From JANSWY01 sp965228955 (GTDB taxonomy: Bacteria > Bacteroidota > Bacteroidia > Cytophagales > Cyclobacteriaceae): DNA of 64,000 nucleotides. The position numbers were made by a program, and so were the translations under genes. The stretch lies in the NCBI GenBank assembly GCA_965228955.1, contig OZ245848.1, forward strand, positions 3,720,001 through 3,784,000, given 5' to 3'. Numbering within the stretch: the first letter of the stretch is position 1; the number at the start of each line of letters is the position of its first letter. Below, piece after piece: positions 1 through 7,606 of this stretch. The notes below the pieces were generated by a model that worked only from the letters and a program-made list of their open reading frames with translations, was not told where the DNA came from and did no database searches.

Positions 1-569
1 GGTCTGTCCTGATATTTACCGTTGGTGCGTTTATTAGCTGGCAGTTTGTAAAAGAAGGTCGATCAGCATTTTATTATGATTGGAATGAATATCCTATATA
101 CTATGCTGTATTAAGTTTTTTTATCTGCCTTATAGCTCACGACACGTATTTCTACTGGTCACACAGGTTTATGCATTGGCCTCCGGTATTTAAATATTTT
201 CATTTAGGTCACCACAGATCCTTAACTCCTTCACCCTGGGCAATTTTAGCATTTCAACCGCTTGAAGCAGTAATTCAATTTGGTACATTCGCTTTAATTA
301 TCTTTTTAGTTCCAATTCACCCTGTAGTATTTGGAATATACGTGTTGTATGACTCTGTAGTAAATACTGCTGGTCATAATGGATTTGAACTTGTTCCTAA
401 ATGGTTTTCCAAAAATAAGATTCTTGGTCTGGGCAACACAGTGACTCACCACGATCTTCATCATATTCATTTCGACAAGAACTATGGAGCTTTCTTCAAC
501 ATCTGGGATCGTATAATGGGAACATTTCTGGATGACGATGCATCTGATTTGAGTAAGCGACAAATGTAA
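1..569 (+). CDS. Sterol desaturase / fatty acid hydroxylase family protein, 5'-truncated
   Basis: The frame is open from the left edge (first full codon at 3) to TAA at 567-569, so the start lies outside the window; 188 residues are visible. Three histidine clusters typical of the membrane di-iron fatty acid hydroxylase superfamily (PF04116) are present: HDTYFYWSHRFMH, then HLGHH, then HHDLHHIHF near the C-terminus, followed by the usual N-W-D-R-x-x-G-T type ending. Hydrophobic segments surround them. The family hydroxylates or desaturates lipid or sterol-like substrates at the membrane; the substrate cannot be told. An internal ATG at 171 would cut through the first histidine box and is not the real start. 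Confidence 0.88.
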   Translation, partial: SVLIFTVGAFISWQFVKEGRSAFYYDWNEYPIYYAVLSFFICLIAHDTYFYWSHRFMHWPPVFKYFHLGHHRSLTPSPWAILAFQPLEAVIQFGTFALIIFLVPIHPVVFGIYVLYDSVVNTAGHNGFELVPKWFSKNKILGLGNTVTHHDLHHIHFDKNYGAFFNIWDRIMGTFLDDDASDLSKRQM

Positions 570-682
570 CAATTGTTACATAACTCCCTGGAAATGAGAA
601 ATATCAGGAAAATAGACTTCTAAAATCATCCAATTTAGAGGTGCTCACTCCTACCTTACTACTACAACAAACAAATCCGATC

Positions 683-1894
683 ATGGCACATGTAGTAGTT
701 TTAGGAGGAAATTTCGCAGGTGTAACAGCCGCGTTAGAGTCTCGAAGAAAATTAGGGAAAGACCACAAAATCACCGTCATTTCCCCGACTGATAAATTCT
801 TATATGTCCCTTCACTGATCTGGGTACCATTTGGCCGTAGAAAATTGAAGGACATTTCATTCGATATAGAGTCTGTATTACGTAAGAAAGGAGTAGATTT
901 CTTGCGCGATAAAGCCACCAAAATCAATCCTGAGTTTAGTGAAATACTTACAGAGAATAGTGGCAAACTCCATTATGATTATCTGGTAGTAGCAACCGGT
1001 GTATCATCTGATTACAGTGCTCTCGAAAATTTGCATCCTGATGATGGTTATGTAAATACAATTGTAGAACCACAGTTTGCGGAGAAGGCCGCTCAGGAAT
1101 TTGAAGAGCTGGTTAAGAATCCAGGTCCTGTAGTTGTTGGAGCAACCCAAGGTGCGAGTTGTATGGGGGCGGGATATGAGTATCTGTTCAATCTCGACAA
1201 AGAATTGCGAAAGAGAAAAGTTAGAAAGCAAGTAGAGTTAACATGGATTACACCTGAACCTTTCTTAGGTCACTTTGGTATTCAAGGGATTACCGGAGGT
1301 AAAATGATGGTAGAGACCTTCATGAAGATGTTTAAGATCAACTACATCACTGAAGCTTCAATTGATAAAATCGAAAAGGATAAGATTACTTTGAAGGACG
1401 GAAGAGAATTACCATATAAAATGAGTATGCTGATTCCTCCATTTAAAGGTTCTAAAGTGGTTTTAGACTCTCCAGAAATTGGGGATGCGAAAGGTTTCAT
1501 TCAAACCAATGAAGGTTACCAACACACAAAATATCCTAACGTCTATGCAGCAGGATTAGCGGTGCAAGTTGCTTGTCCATTCACTAATACAGCGGTTCCA
1601 TTTGGAGTTCCTAAAACAGGTTACCCGAGTGATGTGATGGGTAAAATAGTTGCCGAAAATATCAAGCACGCCATCAAAAAAGACGGAAAATTCAGAACCA
1701 AGAAATTTGGTAAAATTCCTGGACTTTGTGTGATGGATGCTGGCCACAAGGAGGTTTATATTGTAACCAATCACTTGTTTAAGCCACGTCAATTTGAGAT
1801 TATGCTTCCAAATGTATTAAACGATTTTGGCAAGGTACTTCTTGAGAAGTATATGATCTGGAAAAATAAAAACGGATGGTCATACTTACCGTAA
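683..1894 (+). CDS. Sulfide:quinone oxidoreductase-like FAD flavoprotein
   Basis: 403-aa flavoprotein. The N-terminus MAHVVVLGGNFAG is the FAD-binding Rossmann start; I chose ATG 683 because a GTG 42 bp upstream adds residues outside the fold. Cys160 and Cys349 sit where the two redox cysteines of sulfide:quinone oxidoreductases are expected, and the segment FGVPKTGYPSDVMG is typical of the quinone/FAD end of that family. A further Cys (298) is seen, but there is none near residue 124-129. SQR oxidises sulfide at the membrane and passes electrons to quinone. Sulfide oxidation is inferred from family; a related NADH dehydrogenase-like role remains possible. It has no sulfur-metabolism partner here. 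Confidence 0.8.
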   Translation: MAHVVVLGGNFAGVTAALESRRKLGKDHKITVISPTDKFLYVPSLIWVPFGRRKLKDISFDIESVLRKKGVDFLRDKATKINPEFSEILTENSGKLHYDYLVVATGVSSDYSALENLHPDDGYVNTIVEPQFAEKAAQEFEELVKNPGPVVVGATQGASCMGAGYEYLFNLDKELRKRKVRKQVELTWITPEPFLGHFGIQGITGGKMMVETFMKMFKINYITEASIDKIEKDKITLKDGRELPYKMSMLIPPFKGSKVVLDSPEIGDAKGFIQTNEGYQHTKYPNVYAAGLAVQVACPFTNTAVPFGVPKTGYPSDVMGKIVAENIKHAIKKDGKFRTKKFGKIPGLCVMDAGHKEVYIVTNHLFKPRQFEIMLPNVLNDFGKVLLEKYMIWKNKNGWSYLP

Positions 1895-1919
1895 TTGAAA
1901 CAGGTAAAATAAGATGAAT

Positions 1920-1953
1920 AAAAAAGGAGGTACTCAAATGAGTCCTCCTTTAC
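1920..1953. terminator. Hairpin terminator between convergent genes
   Basis: Stem AAAGGAGG(T)ACTC / GAGTCCTCCTTT with an AAAT loop and A/T-rich flanks on both sides. It lies between the stops of the flavoprotein gene (1894) and the leftward DUF4097-like gene (1974), so it can act in both directions. Confidence 0.75.
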
Positions 1954-1973
1954 TATTTACATAACTTGATAAA

Positions 1974-3017
1974 CTAAAATCCTAATCTAAGATCACCATA
2001 GCTAGAAACAACACTTATTTGCCCTCCTGAGCCATTCCCTACTTTACCTTTGTATGTTGCTCGGTGCATGTCTTTATTGACGTAATGCATATTAATTTCA
2101 TCTTTATCATAAGACATTGTGGAAAATCTGAACTCTCCTTCTACCGAAGCATTTGATCCATCTTCCAGGGTGATTCGGTAGTTTCCAAACTTTCCTTCAA
2201 TGTCCACAAAATCAAATCCTTTTGCGAGCTCATCTATTGTAAACCCTGAAACATATGAAGCTTCCAACTTAATACTGGTTTTAAGTCTATCTATTTCAAA
2301 TCCAGAGAATCCGGCACTTCCGTCAATAGATTCAACGGTACCAAAATCCAGACTACCGTATTTGCTTTCCAGGTCTACTTTACCTATTTCATCGATCTCC
2401 AAATCAGAAAAACCCTGCTTTAGTTTCACATCTCCTACCTTGGCAATTTCCAGTTTGGAGTATTTGATCGTCATGGTGCCACTTCCCAACTCATCAACAT
2501 CTCCTTTCCCAAAGGACAACTTAAAATCAGATTCACCAGTTAACTTCCCAGCTTTCAGATCTCCATAGGACAAGTCAAGCTTTGTTGCTCCAGTTCTGTC
2601 ACCCAGATATATGTTTCCAAAAGAGTTTTTAAGCTCCAGAGGATTTCCGGAAGGCATAGAGATCTCGTAGTTTACCTCAAAGGATTGCTTACCTTTTGAC
2701 TTAAACCCTTTTGATAAAGTAGTTTCGAAACTCTTTCTATCACCAGACTCATTGATTTTGATATCAATTTCGTCCAGAAGATCCTGTGCTCTTTTATCGT
2801 CTTTGTCTTCTACGATCACTTCTACTTTCACAGCAATTTCGGATTTATCCCAGGTATTGACATGAACCTTTCCAAACTTGTTGATTACTTCTAGAACAGT
2901 ACTGCTTTTAACCTGATAACTTTTATCTACCTTTTTATTCTTTTCAACCTGCGCTAAAGCATTGAACCCAAACGCCAGGAGTAACATGAATAAAAGACTA
3001 TATCGAAATGTTTTCAT
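1974..3017 (-). CDS. Secreted DUF4097-like beta-repeat protein, target or partner of an ECF sigma unit
   Basis: 347 aa with an N-terminal signal peptide (MKTFRYSLLFMLLLAFGFNA, cleavage after ALA-Q). The rest is low in cysteine and made of short alternating beta motifs such as KLDLSYGDLKAG and KVDLESKYGSLDFG, resembling the putative-adhesin/DUF4097 beta-helix type. It is the last gene of a leftward three-gene unit: its start overlaps the preceding membrane protein gene by 20 bp. In Bacteroidota this architecture (ECF sigma, short membrane protein, secreted beta-repeat protein) suggests an envelope sensor or output protein. The exact function is unknown. Confidence 0.75.
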   Translation of the reverse strand: MKTFRYSLLFMLLLAFGFNALAQVEKNKKVDKSYQVKSSTVLEVINKFGKVHVNTWDKSEIAVKVEVIVEDKDDKRAQDLLDEIDIKINESGDRKSFETTLSKGFKSKGKQSFEVNYEISMPSGNPLELKNSFGNIYLGDRTGATKLDLSYGDLKAGKLTGESDFKLSFGKGDVDELGSGTMTIKYSKLEIAKVGDVKLKQGFSDLEIDEIGKVDLESKYGSLDFGTVESIDGSAGFSGFEIDRLKTSIKLEASYVSGFTIDELAKGFDFVDIEGKFGNYRITLEDGSNASVEGEFRFSTMSYDKDEINMHYVNKDMHRATYKGKVGNGSGGQISVVSSYGDLRLGF

Positions 3018-3531
3018 CGTTTTCTAAATTTTTTAACCTTTCTAAAATTTCCAATTGTTGATTAAGAATATTGAGTCGGAGTTGAAGATTTACAATCATT
3101 GCATTTTGTATCTGCTCATTGCTTTGGTTATTGGAGAATTCCGTTTTCAACATCAGATACATTGAGTCCAATCGGTCCACTTCCACAAGAAACTCAGCGC
3201 TTAGCTCCTCATCTGCAATGTTATAGCTGACCAATTGATTTCTTTTCTGAGATATTAAATCACTATAGTAGCTTTCAGCCTCTACAAATTCAGCCGGCAA
3301 CTGTATCGAAGCAAGCTGATCTTCACCAACATTAAATTTGTCATACAATAACCATCCAGTCGTAAACAACAGAAATACCGCCGCGACTTTCCACCAGATA
3401 TTTAATGTATTATTCCCTTGGTTAGATTGGGGCAAATCATCACTGATCTTATTCCATAATCCTTCTGAAGGCTCCAGATCATCAAACTCTGCTTTATTTC
3501 TCTGAATGAATTTACCTAGTTGATCGCTCAT
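2998..3531 (-). CDS. Small single-span membrane protein, probable anti-sigma factor
   Basis: 177 aa. The N-terminal half is cytoplasmic-looking and begins in the way of Bacteroidota anti-sigma factors (KFIQRNKAEFDDLEPSEGLW). One membrane span lies around residues 45-64 (VAAVFLLFTTGWLLYDKF). The C-terminal half is a predicted helical, E/Q/N-rich periplasmic segment ending in leucine-heptad-like repeats. Its start codon overlaps the stop of the upstream ECF sigma gene by four bases (ATGA), which fits a stoichiometric sigma/anti-sigma pair. No standard zinc anti-sigma motif (HxxxCxxC) is visible, so the call rests on context and topology. Confidence 0.7.
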   Translation of the reverse strand: MSDQLGKFIQRNKAEFDDLEPSEGLWNKISDDLPQSNQGNNTLNIWWKVAAVFLLFTTGWLLYDKFNVGEDQLASIQLPAEFVEAESYYSDLISQKRNQLVSYNIADEELSAEFLVEVDRLDSMYLMLKTEFSNNQSNEQIQNAMIVNLQLRLNILNQQLEILERLKNLENDENISI

Positions 3532-4070
3532 ACTAATTGACTTAATAACTCTCTTACTTTTGCTTTTGCTCTGTTCAATTGAGACTTAGAAGTTGATTCT
3601 GAAATCCCAAGAATGTCGCTGATTTCACGATGGTCGTAACCCTCTATCAAGTAGAGTGAAAAAACCGCTCTAAAACCATCTGGAAGTTGTCGCATTGCCT
3701 TTTTGATCAAATCGACTTTCAATGAATCATTGTATTCATATTCATCATCATAATCCAATGGATCAACACTACCTTCCAGATCAGTTGTCTCAATCCTTCT
3801 CTTTTTTAATTGAGAAATTGATTTGTTGACAACAATTCTTTTCAACCAAGATCCAAAAGAGGCATCTCCTCTATAGGAATGAAGGTTATTAAATGCACTT
3901 ACAAATGATTCCTGCAAAATATCTTCAGCTTCTTCAACATTGTTTAATACACGATATGCCGTATTAAGCATTGCTTTTGAATACAATTTGTAGATCTCAT
4001 ATTGCGCATTGCGATCTCCAACTTTACAATCCTCAATGAGGTCCTGGTGAATGTTTGTAGTAATCTCCAA
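3528..4070 (-). CDS. ECF-type RNA polymerase sigma factor
   Basis: 180 aa, the usual ECF length. Region 2 is seen as the segment around YRVLNNVEEAEDILQESF, followed by SFGSWLKRIVVNKSIS, and region 4 as LPDGFRAVFSLYLIEGYDHR with the helix-turn-helix ISDILGISESTSKSQLNRA. It is first in a leftward unit with a probable anti-sigma membrane protein (ATGA overlap) and a secreted beta-repeat protein. A GCAACC-N16-GTC pattern just upstream could be its own promoter. The identity as an ECF sigma is firm; the regulon is unknown. Confidence 0.93.
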   Translation of the reverse strand: MEITTNIHQDLIEDCKVGDRNAQYEIYKLYSKAMLNTAYRVLNNVEEAEDILQESFVSAFNNLHSYRGDASFGSWLKRIVVNKSISQLKKRRIETTDLEGSVDPLDYDDEYEYNDSLKVDLIKKAMRQLPDGFRAVFSLYLIEGYDHREISDILGISESTSKSQLNRAKAKVRELLSQLV

Positions 4071-4093
4071 TTCTAATCTTAATCTATACCAAT

Positions 4094-4118
4094 GACTTAG
4101 AAATTCTAATGGGGTTGC
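4094..4118 (-). promoter_or_regulatory. Candidate ECF-type autoregulatory promoter
   Basis: On the minus strand GCAACC (4118-4113) is followed after exactly 16 bases by GTC (4096-4094), about 24 bp before the sigma factor start. AAC-containing -35 and GTC -10 elements are common to ECF promoters in general; whether this sigma reads it is inference. Confidence 0.3.
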
Positions 4119-4225
4119 ACACTATTCAAATAAAGTTTCGTAACCTTGAAATAATTACCTCATTTTTTTATTTAAATACTAGAAAAACGGTAAGGAATCT
4201 TGTTAGATTGATTGTTAGAATGCTA

Positions 4226-4876
4226 ATGAAACACAATTTACTAGTGCTGATGCTGCTTGTTTGTTTTTACTCGCAGGCTCAAATAAATATTATACCAGAC
4301 ACAACAATAGTTGAAGATAGTCTCATTATTGAGGAGGATTCGATCCCTGTGATAACGTGGCAAAAATTCAAAATCCAACCTTATTTCGCTGCGAATTATG
4401 AAGTAGCTCCAACTCCTGAAGGATTATATGAATCTTTTGGAGGTGAGATAGGCTTAATATACGATAACCACTGGATTGCTGGAGTGTTTGGACTTGTTTA
4501 CCAGGGAGAGTATACACAGAGATTGGTTTTTCCGAACGACTTTGAACTTGAATACCAGCATGGTGGTTTTTTCTTAGGATACACTACCGACTCAGAAAAA
4601 AGAATTGACTTATCGTTTGTTCAAAAAGTAAGCTTTGGTGACGTCCTATGGCAGTATCAGGTTGATGATCGAGATTTTATAAAAGATGATATTGTATTTA
4701 TTAACCCAACTATTGGCGCTGATTTTAATTTAGCCAGTTTTATAAAACTAAACCTGAGTTTGGGGTATCGAAAAGGCTTTGGGCTCGACTTAGCAGGTCT
4801 CGAGGAAAATGATTTTGATGGATTTACGGGAAGTGTAAATGTGAAGTTTGGAAGATTTAACCGAATGAAGAAATGA
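4226..4876 (+). CDS. Secreted outer-membrane beta-barrel-like protein, unknown
   Basis: 216 aa starting at ATG 4226, chosen because it begins a clean signal peptide (MKHNLLVLMLLVCFYSQAQ); an ATG two codons earlier is also possible. After a short acidic linker (residues 20-45) the protein has alternating aromatic/glycine beta strands, for example QHGGFFLGYTTDSEKRIDLS, and ends in a strand followed by KFGRFNRMKK. This resembles a small outer membrane barrel. Its last four bases overlap the start of the next lipoprotein gene (ATGA), so the two are translationally coupled and head the sigma/FecR/TonB island. The family was not recognised. Confidence 0.7.
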   Translation: MKHNLLVLMLLVCFYSQAQINIIPDTTIVEDSLIIEEDSIPVITWQKFKIQPYFAANYEVAPTPEGLYESFGGEIGLIYDNHWIAGVFGLVYQGEYTQRLVFPNDFELEYQHGGFFLGYTTDSEKRIDLSFVQKVSFGDVLWQYQVDDRDFIKDDIVFINPTIGADFNLASFIKLNLSLGYRKGFGLDLAGLEENDFDGFTGSVNVKFGRFNRMKK

Positions 4877-5970
4877 GCAAGATACTTTTAATTTCTTTTG
4901 GCTGTCTGTTGACTTTGACGAGCTGTTTCTACAGTGATGATATTCCAGAAGACCAACAAACCTGGGAATATGATCAACCTTCAAACCAGCAGATGAGTGA
5001 TGATGCTTTGCTACAACTAGATTTGGACATTAAAGACGGGTTTTATGAATCCACTAACAGCCTTATTATCATTAAGAACGATAAACTGGTTTTTGAAAAC
5101 TACTATGACGATGGAGATCGGACAAAGACCTATAATGTTGGACAAGTCGCCATGGGCTGGACAAGTGCTTTTTTTGGAAAAGTATTAAGTGAAGAACTAA
5201 ATGATAATCTGGATATCCCAATTTCAAATATCCTTACTGATTATGCTGCAATCTTTGATGCAGATCCATTAAAGCAGGAGATTACTGTAAGGCACGTCCT
5301 TGAAATGCGAACTGGTTTGGCCTGGAATGAATTAATCCGACTTCAAACTGAAGTAGATTCAGATGTAAGACTTGCAATTGAATCGGAGGATCCAGTTAGA
5401 TTTCTTTTAGAAAAACCGATGGAAGCCCCTGCTGGTGCAAGATTTGCTTACAATACTGCCTCTACCCTTTTATTGATCAAAGTGATGGAGAGAGTTGTGA
5501 ATCAGCCAATTACAGATTATCTGAATGAATCTTTTTTTAACCCAATCGGAGTTCAGCCCAATTACACGTTTCTAAACGATGGAACTCCCAATATTCCTTG
5601 GGGATTAGAGTTAACAGCTTTAGATGCTGCTAAGGTCAATTTTCTTATTTTCAAAAAAGGAAATTGGTTTGGCAACCAGTTAATTCCTGAGGATTGGATT
5701 AATGAAATTACTCAGACAAAAATCACATTAAGTGACGCAAACACCTATGGATATTTATGGAGAACATTTGGTCCTGAATCATTTGTGACTGAGAACTATG
5801 GAACCGATGATATCTTCTTCCAATATGGCGATTTTAGTCAAGCCGTCTTCTTTTCCGAGTCTCGAAACATGATGGTTTCTATTAATGCAGATAACCTTAC
5901 AGGTAATTTTGCTAATTTTTCTTTTTGGATTTATGTAAGAGTGCTAGATTCGGGGAACCTTCTATTATAG
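4873..5970 (+). CDS. Beta-lactamase-fold (serine hydrolase family) lipoprotein, catalytic Ser/Lys missing
   Basis: 365 aa lipoprotein; the lipobox LTSC puts the lipidated Cys at residue 18. The fold is that of the class C beta-lactamase/penicillin-binding serine hydrolase family: VRHVLEMRTGLAW (about 139-151) and the Tyr motif FAYNTASTLLL (191-201) are well kept. Where the SxxK nucleophile motif should precede WTSA, the protein reads QVAMGWTSAFFGK (91-103), so Ser and Lys are replaced by Gln and Met. The third motif (HxG/KTG) is also not evident near the C-terminus. It overlaps the barrel gene upstream by 4 bp and abuts a sigma factor gene, suggesting a sensory or binding role rather than hydrolysis. 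Confidence 0.82.
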   Translation: MSKILLISFGCLLTLTSCFYSDDIPEDQQTWEYDQPSNQQMSDDALLQLDLDIKDGFYESTNSLIIIKNDKLVFENYYDDGDRTKTYNVGQVAMGWTSAFFGKVLSEELNDNLDIPISNILTDYAAIFDADPLKQEITVRHVLEMRTGLAWNELIRLQTEVDSDVRLAIESEDPVRFLLEKPMEAPAGARFAYNTASTLLLIKVMERVVNQPITDYLNESFFNPIGVQPNYTFLNDGTPNIPWGLELTALDAAKVNFLIFKKGNWFGNQLIPEDWINEITQTKITLSDANTYGYLWRTFGPESFVTENYGTDDIFFQYGDFSQAVFFSESRNMMVSINADNLTGNFANFSFWIYVRVLDSGNLLL

Positions 5971-6579
5971 ATGCTTTCTGGACAAAACGACAATTCATAT
6001 ATAGAACCTCTTGATCTCATTAAAAAAGGAGATAAAAAGGCCTTTGAGTCTGTCTTTAAAGCCTATTATCAAGATTTAGTAAACTACTCTCATCAATTTA
6101 TTCAGCTCCAGGCAATAAGTGAAGAGATTGTCCAGGATGTTTTTGTATCGTATTGGGAAAGAAGAGATACTGTAGAGATCAAATCATCCTTGAAATCATA
6201 TCTTTATCGGGCTGTTAAAAACCGGACCATAAATTACATCCGACTGCAGTTGCCGAAAGACCAAAAAACGAGTGATATTGATGAAGTTCCAATAATGGTT
6301 GCCGAGGAATCAGGTAGTGAGGACCTGTCTTTGCTACACAAACTAATTTCTTCCGAGATCAATAAACTACCAGCGAAATGTAGAACAATTTTTCTATTAA
6401 GCAGAACAGAAGGATTGTCTCATAAAGAAATTGCAGAAGAACTTGATTTATCAGTAAAGACTATAGAAAACCAAATCGGAATAGCTTTGAAGAGGCTTAG
6501 AGAAGTATTAAGACCTCAGTTGAAAAGAATGATGATTATGGTAGTAATAATTTTATCAAATTTATTAAAGTTGTTTTAG
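5971..6579 (+). CDS. ECF sigma factor, Bacteroides expansion family type
   Basis: 202 aa. Region 2 is visible (SHQFIQLQAISEEIVQDVFV, then YLYRAVKNRTINYIR) and region 4 as LPAKCRTIFLLSRTEGLSHK with HTH IAEELDLSVKTIENQIGIAL. Its ATG directly follows the TAG of the beta-lactamase-like lipoprotein gene (TAGATG), so translation is probably coupled. The C-terminus ends in a hydrophobic tail (MMIMVVIILSNLLKLF), which could associate with the membrane. The next gene is the FecR anti-sigma, then the TonB receptor: a classical cell-surface signalling cassette. Confidence 0.92.
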   Translation: MLSGQNDNSYIEPLDLIKKGDKKAFESVFKAYYQDLVNYSHQFIQLQAISEEIVQDVFVSYWERRDTVEIKSSLKSYLYRAVKNRTINYIRLQLPKDQKTSDIDEVPIMVAEESGSEDLSLLHKLISSEINKLPAKCRTIFLLSRTEGLSHKEIAEELDLSVKTIENQIGIALKRLREVLRPQLKRMMIMVVIILSNLLKLF

Positions 6580-6634
6580 GGGTTTGGATAAAATCAATTG
6601 ACTTAAGAACAAAGATTTAGAGAAGATCAATTAA

Positions 6635-7528
6635 ATGACATTCGACAAAAAGAAAATAGCAACCCACCTTTCCAAAAAATTGGAGGACAATCCTGCGATT
6701 GATTCCGATGGTAGTTTGGAAGCTAAAGAAGCGAATAGAATGTTCTCAGAGTCATACGGTCTATCCATCGATGCAGAGCAGGCATGGAACAAAGTAGAAG
6801 GCAGAATTTCAGAAGAGGTATCAAGACCAAATTGGTTCTTAAGAATCGCTGCTTCTGTTTCAATACTTGCCATTGCTTCCATTGCTTATTTAATTTTAAC
6901 CCCTTCGAAAGAAGTTTACACCGCTGAAAAATCTATCACCCCAGTAGATTTGGTTGACGGTTCCAATATTACATTGAATAAGAACAGCAAATTGGTAGTG
7001 GACCCTAAGTTCGGAAAGCAAAACAGAATTGTCTTTCTGGAAGGTGAAGCCTTTTTTGAGGTGGAATCAAATCCAGAGAAACCATTTATTGCAAACACTA
7101 ATAATGGTGTGATAAAAGTATTGGGTACTTCATTCAACATAGAGACTACAAAATCTACTACAGAAGTGTTCGTAAAATCAGGCATAGTTGAAGTTTCTGC
7201 AAATGGCGAATCTTTAGAAATTACTGCAGGTCAAAAAGTAATATCCAGTTCAGATAACATCCAACTAGTAGATTCTGATGAAAATGAGATTTCGTGGCAA
7301 ACCAGAATGTTAGTTTTTGATAACGATCCTGTTTCAGAAGTGGTATCAAGACTATCAGAATTGCACGGTGTTGTGATCAATTATGATGATAATCTGGCAA
7401 ACTGTATGGTAACTATCAAGTTTGATAACAAATCGTTATCTGAATCTCTGAAGCTGTTACGTAAGATCATTCCTATTAAGATTCAGAAAAAAAATCAAGA
7501 ATATTTCCTTTCCGGCGAAGGTTGTTAA
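6635..7528 (+). CDS. FecR family anti-sigma factor
   Basis: 297 aa. Residues 1-67 form the cytoplasmic sigma-binding part, one membrane span follows (WFLRIAASVSILAIASIAYL, about 68-88), then the periplasmic FecR domain (VDLVDGSNITLNKNSKLVVD through the GTSFNIET segment, about 105-200) and a C-terminal DUF4974/STN-like domain (about 220-297). It lies 55 bp after its sigma gene and 78 bp before the TonB receptor. FecR proteins transmit the signal of a loaded outer membrane receptor to the ECF sigma factor in the cytoplasm. Confidence 0.92.
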   Translation: MTFDKKKIATHLSKKLEDNPAIDSDGSLEAKEANRMFSESYGLSIDAEQAWNKVEGRISEEVSRPNWFLRIAASVSILAIASIAYLILTPSKEVYTAEKSITPVDLVDGSNITLNKNSKLVVDPKFGKQNRIVFLEGEAFFEVESNPEKPFIANTNNGVIKVLGTSFNIETTKSTTEVFVKSGIVEVSANGESLEITAGQKVISSSDNIQLVDSDENEISWQTRMLVFDNDPVSEVVSRLSELHGVVINYDDNLANCMVTIKFDNKSLSESLKLLRKIIPIKIQKKNQEYFLSGEGC

Positions 7529-7606
7529 TGATCCTTTACTAGTTTTATATTGAACTTTAACGTTGTGCGTTAATGTTTTAATATAATCTGGAACTGGGAT
7601 CAGGAA

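Noticed and set aside
306..572. Minus-strand 88-residue frame
   Set aside because: Lies fully over the conserved histidine motifs of the hydroxylase on the other strand; no domain pattern.
2200..2568. Plus-strand frame of 122 residues
   Set aside because: Ser/Pro-rich shadow of the DUF4097-like gene.
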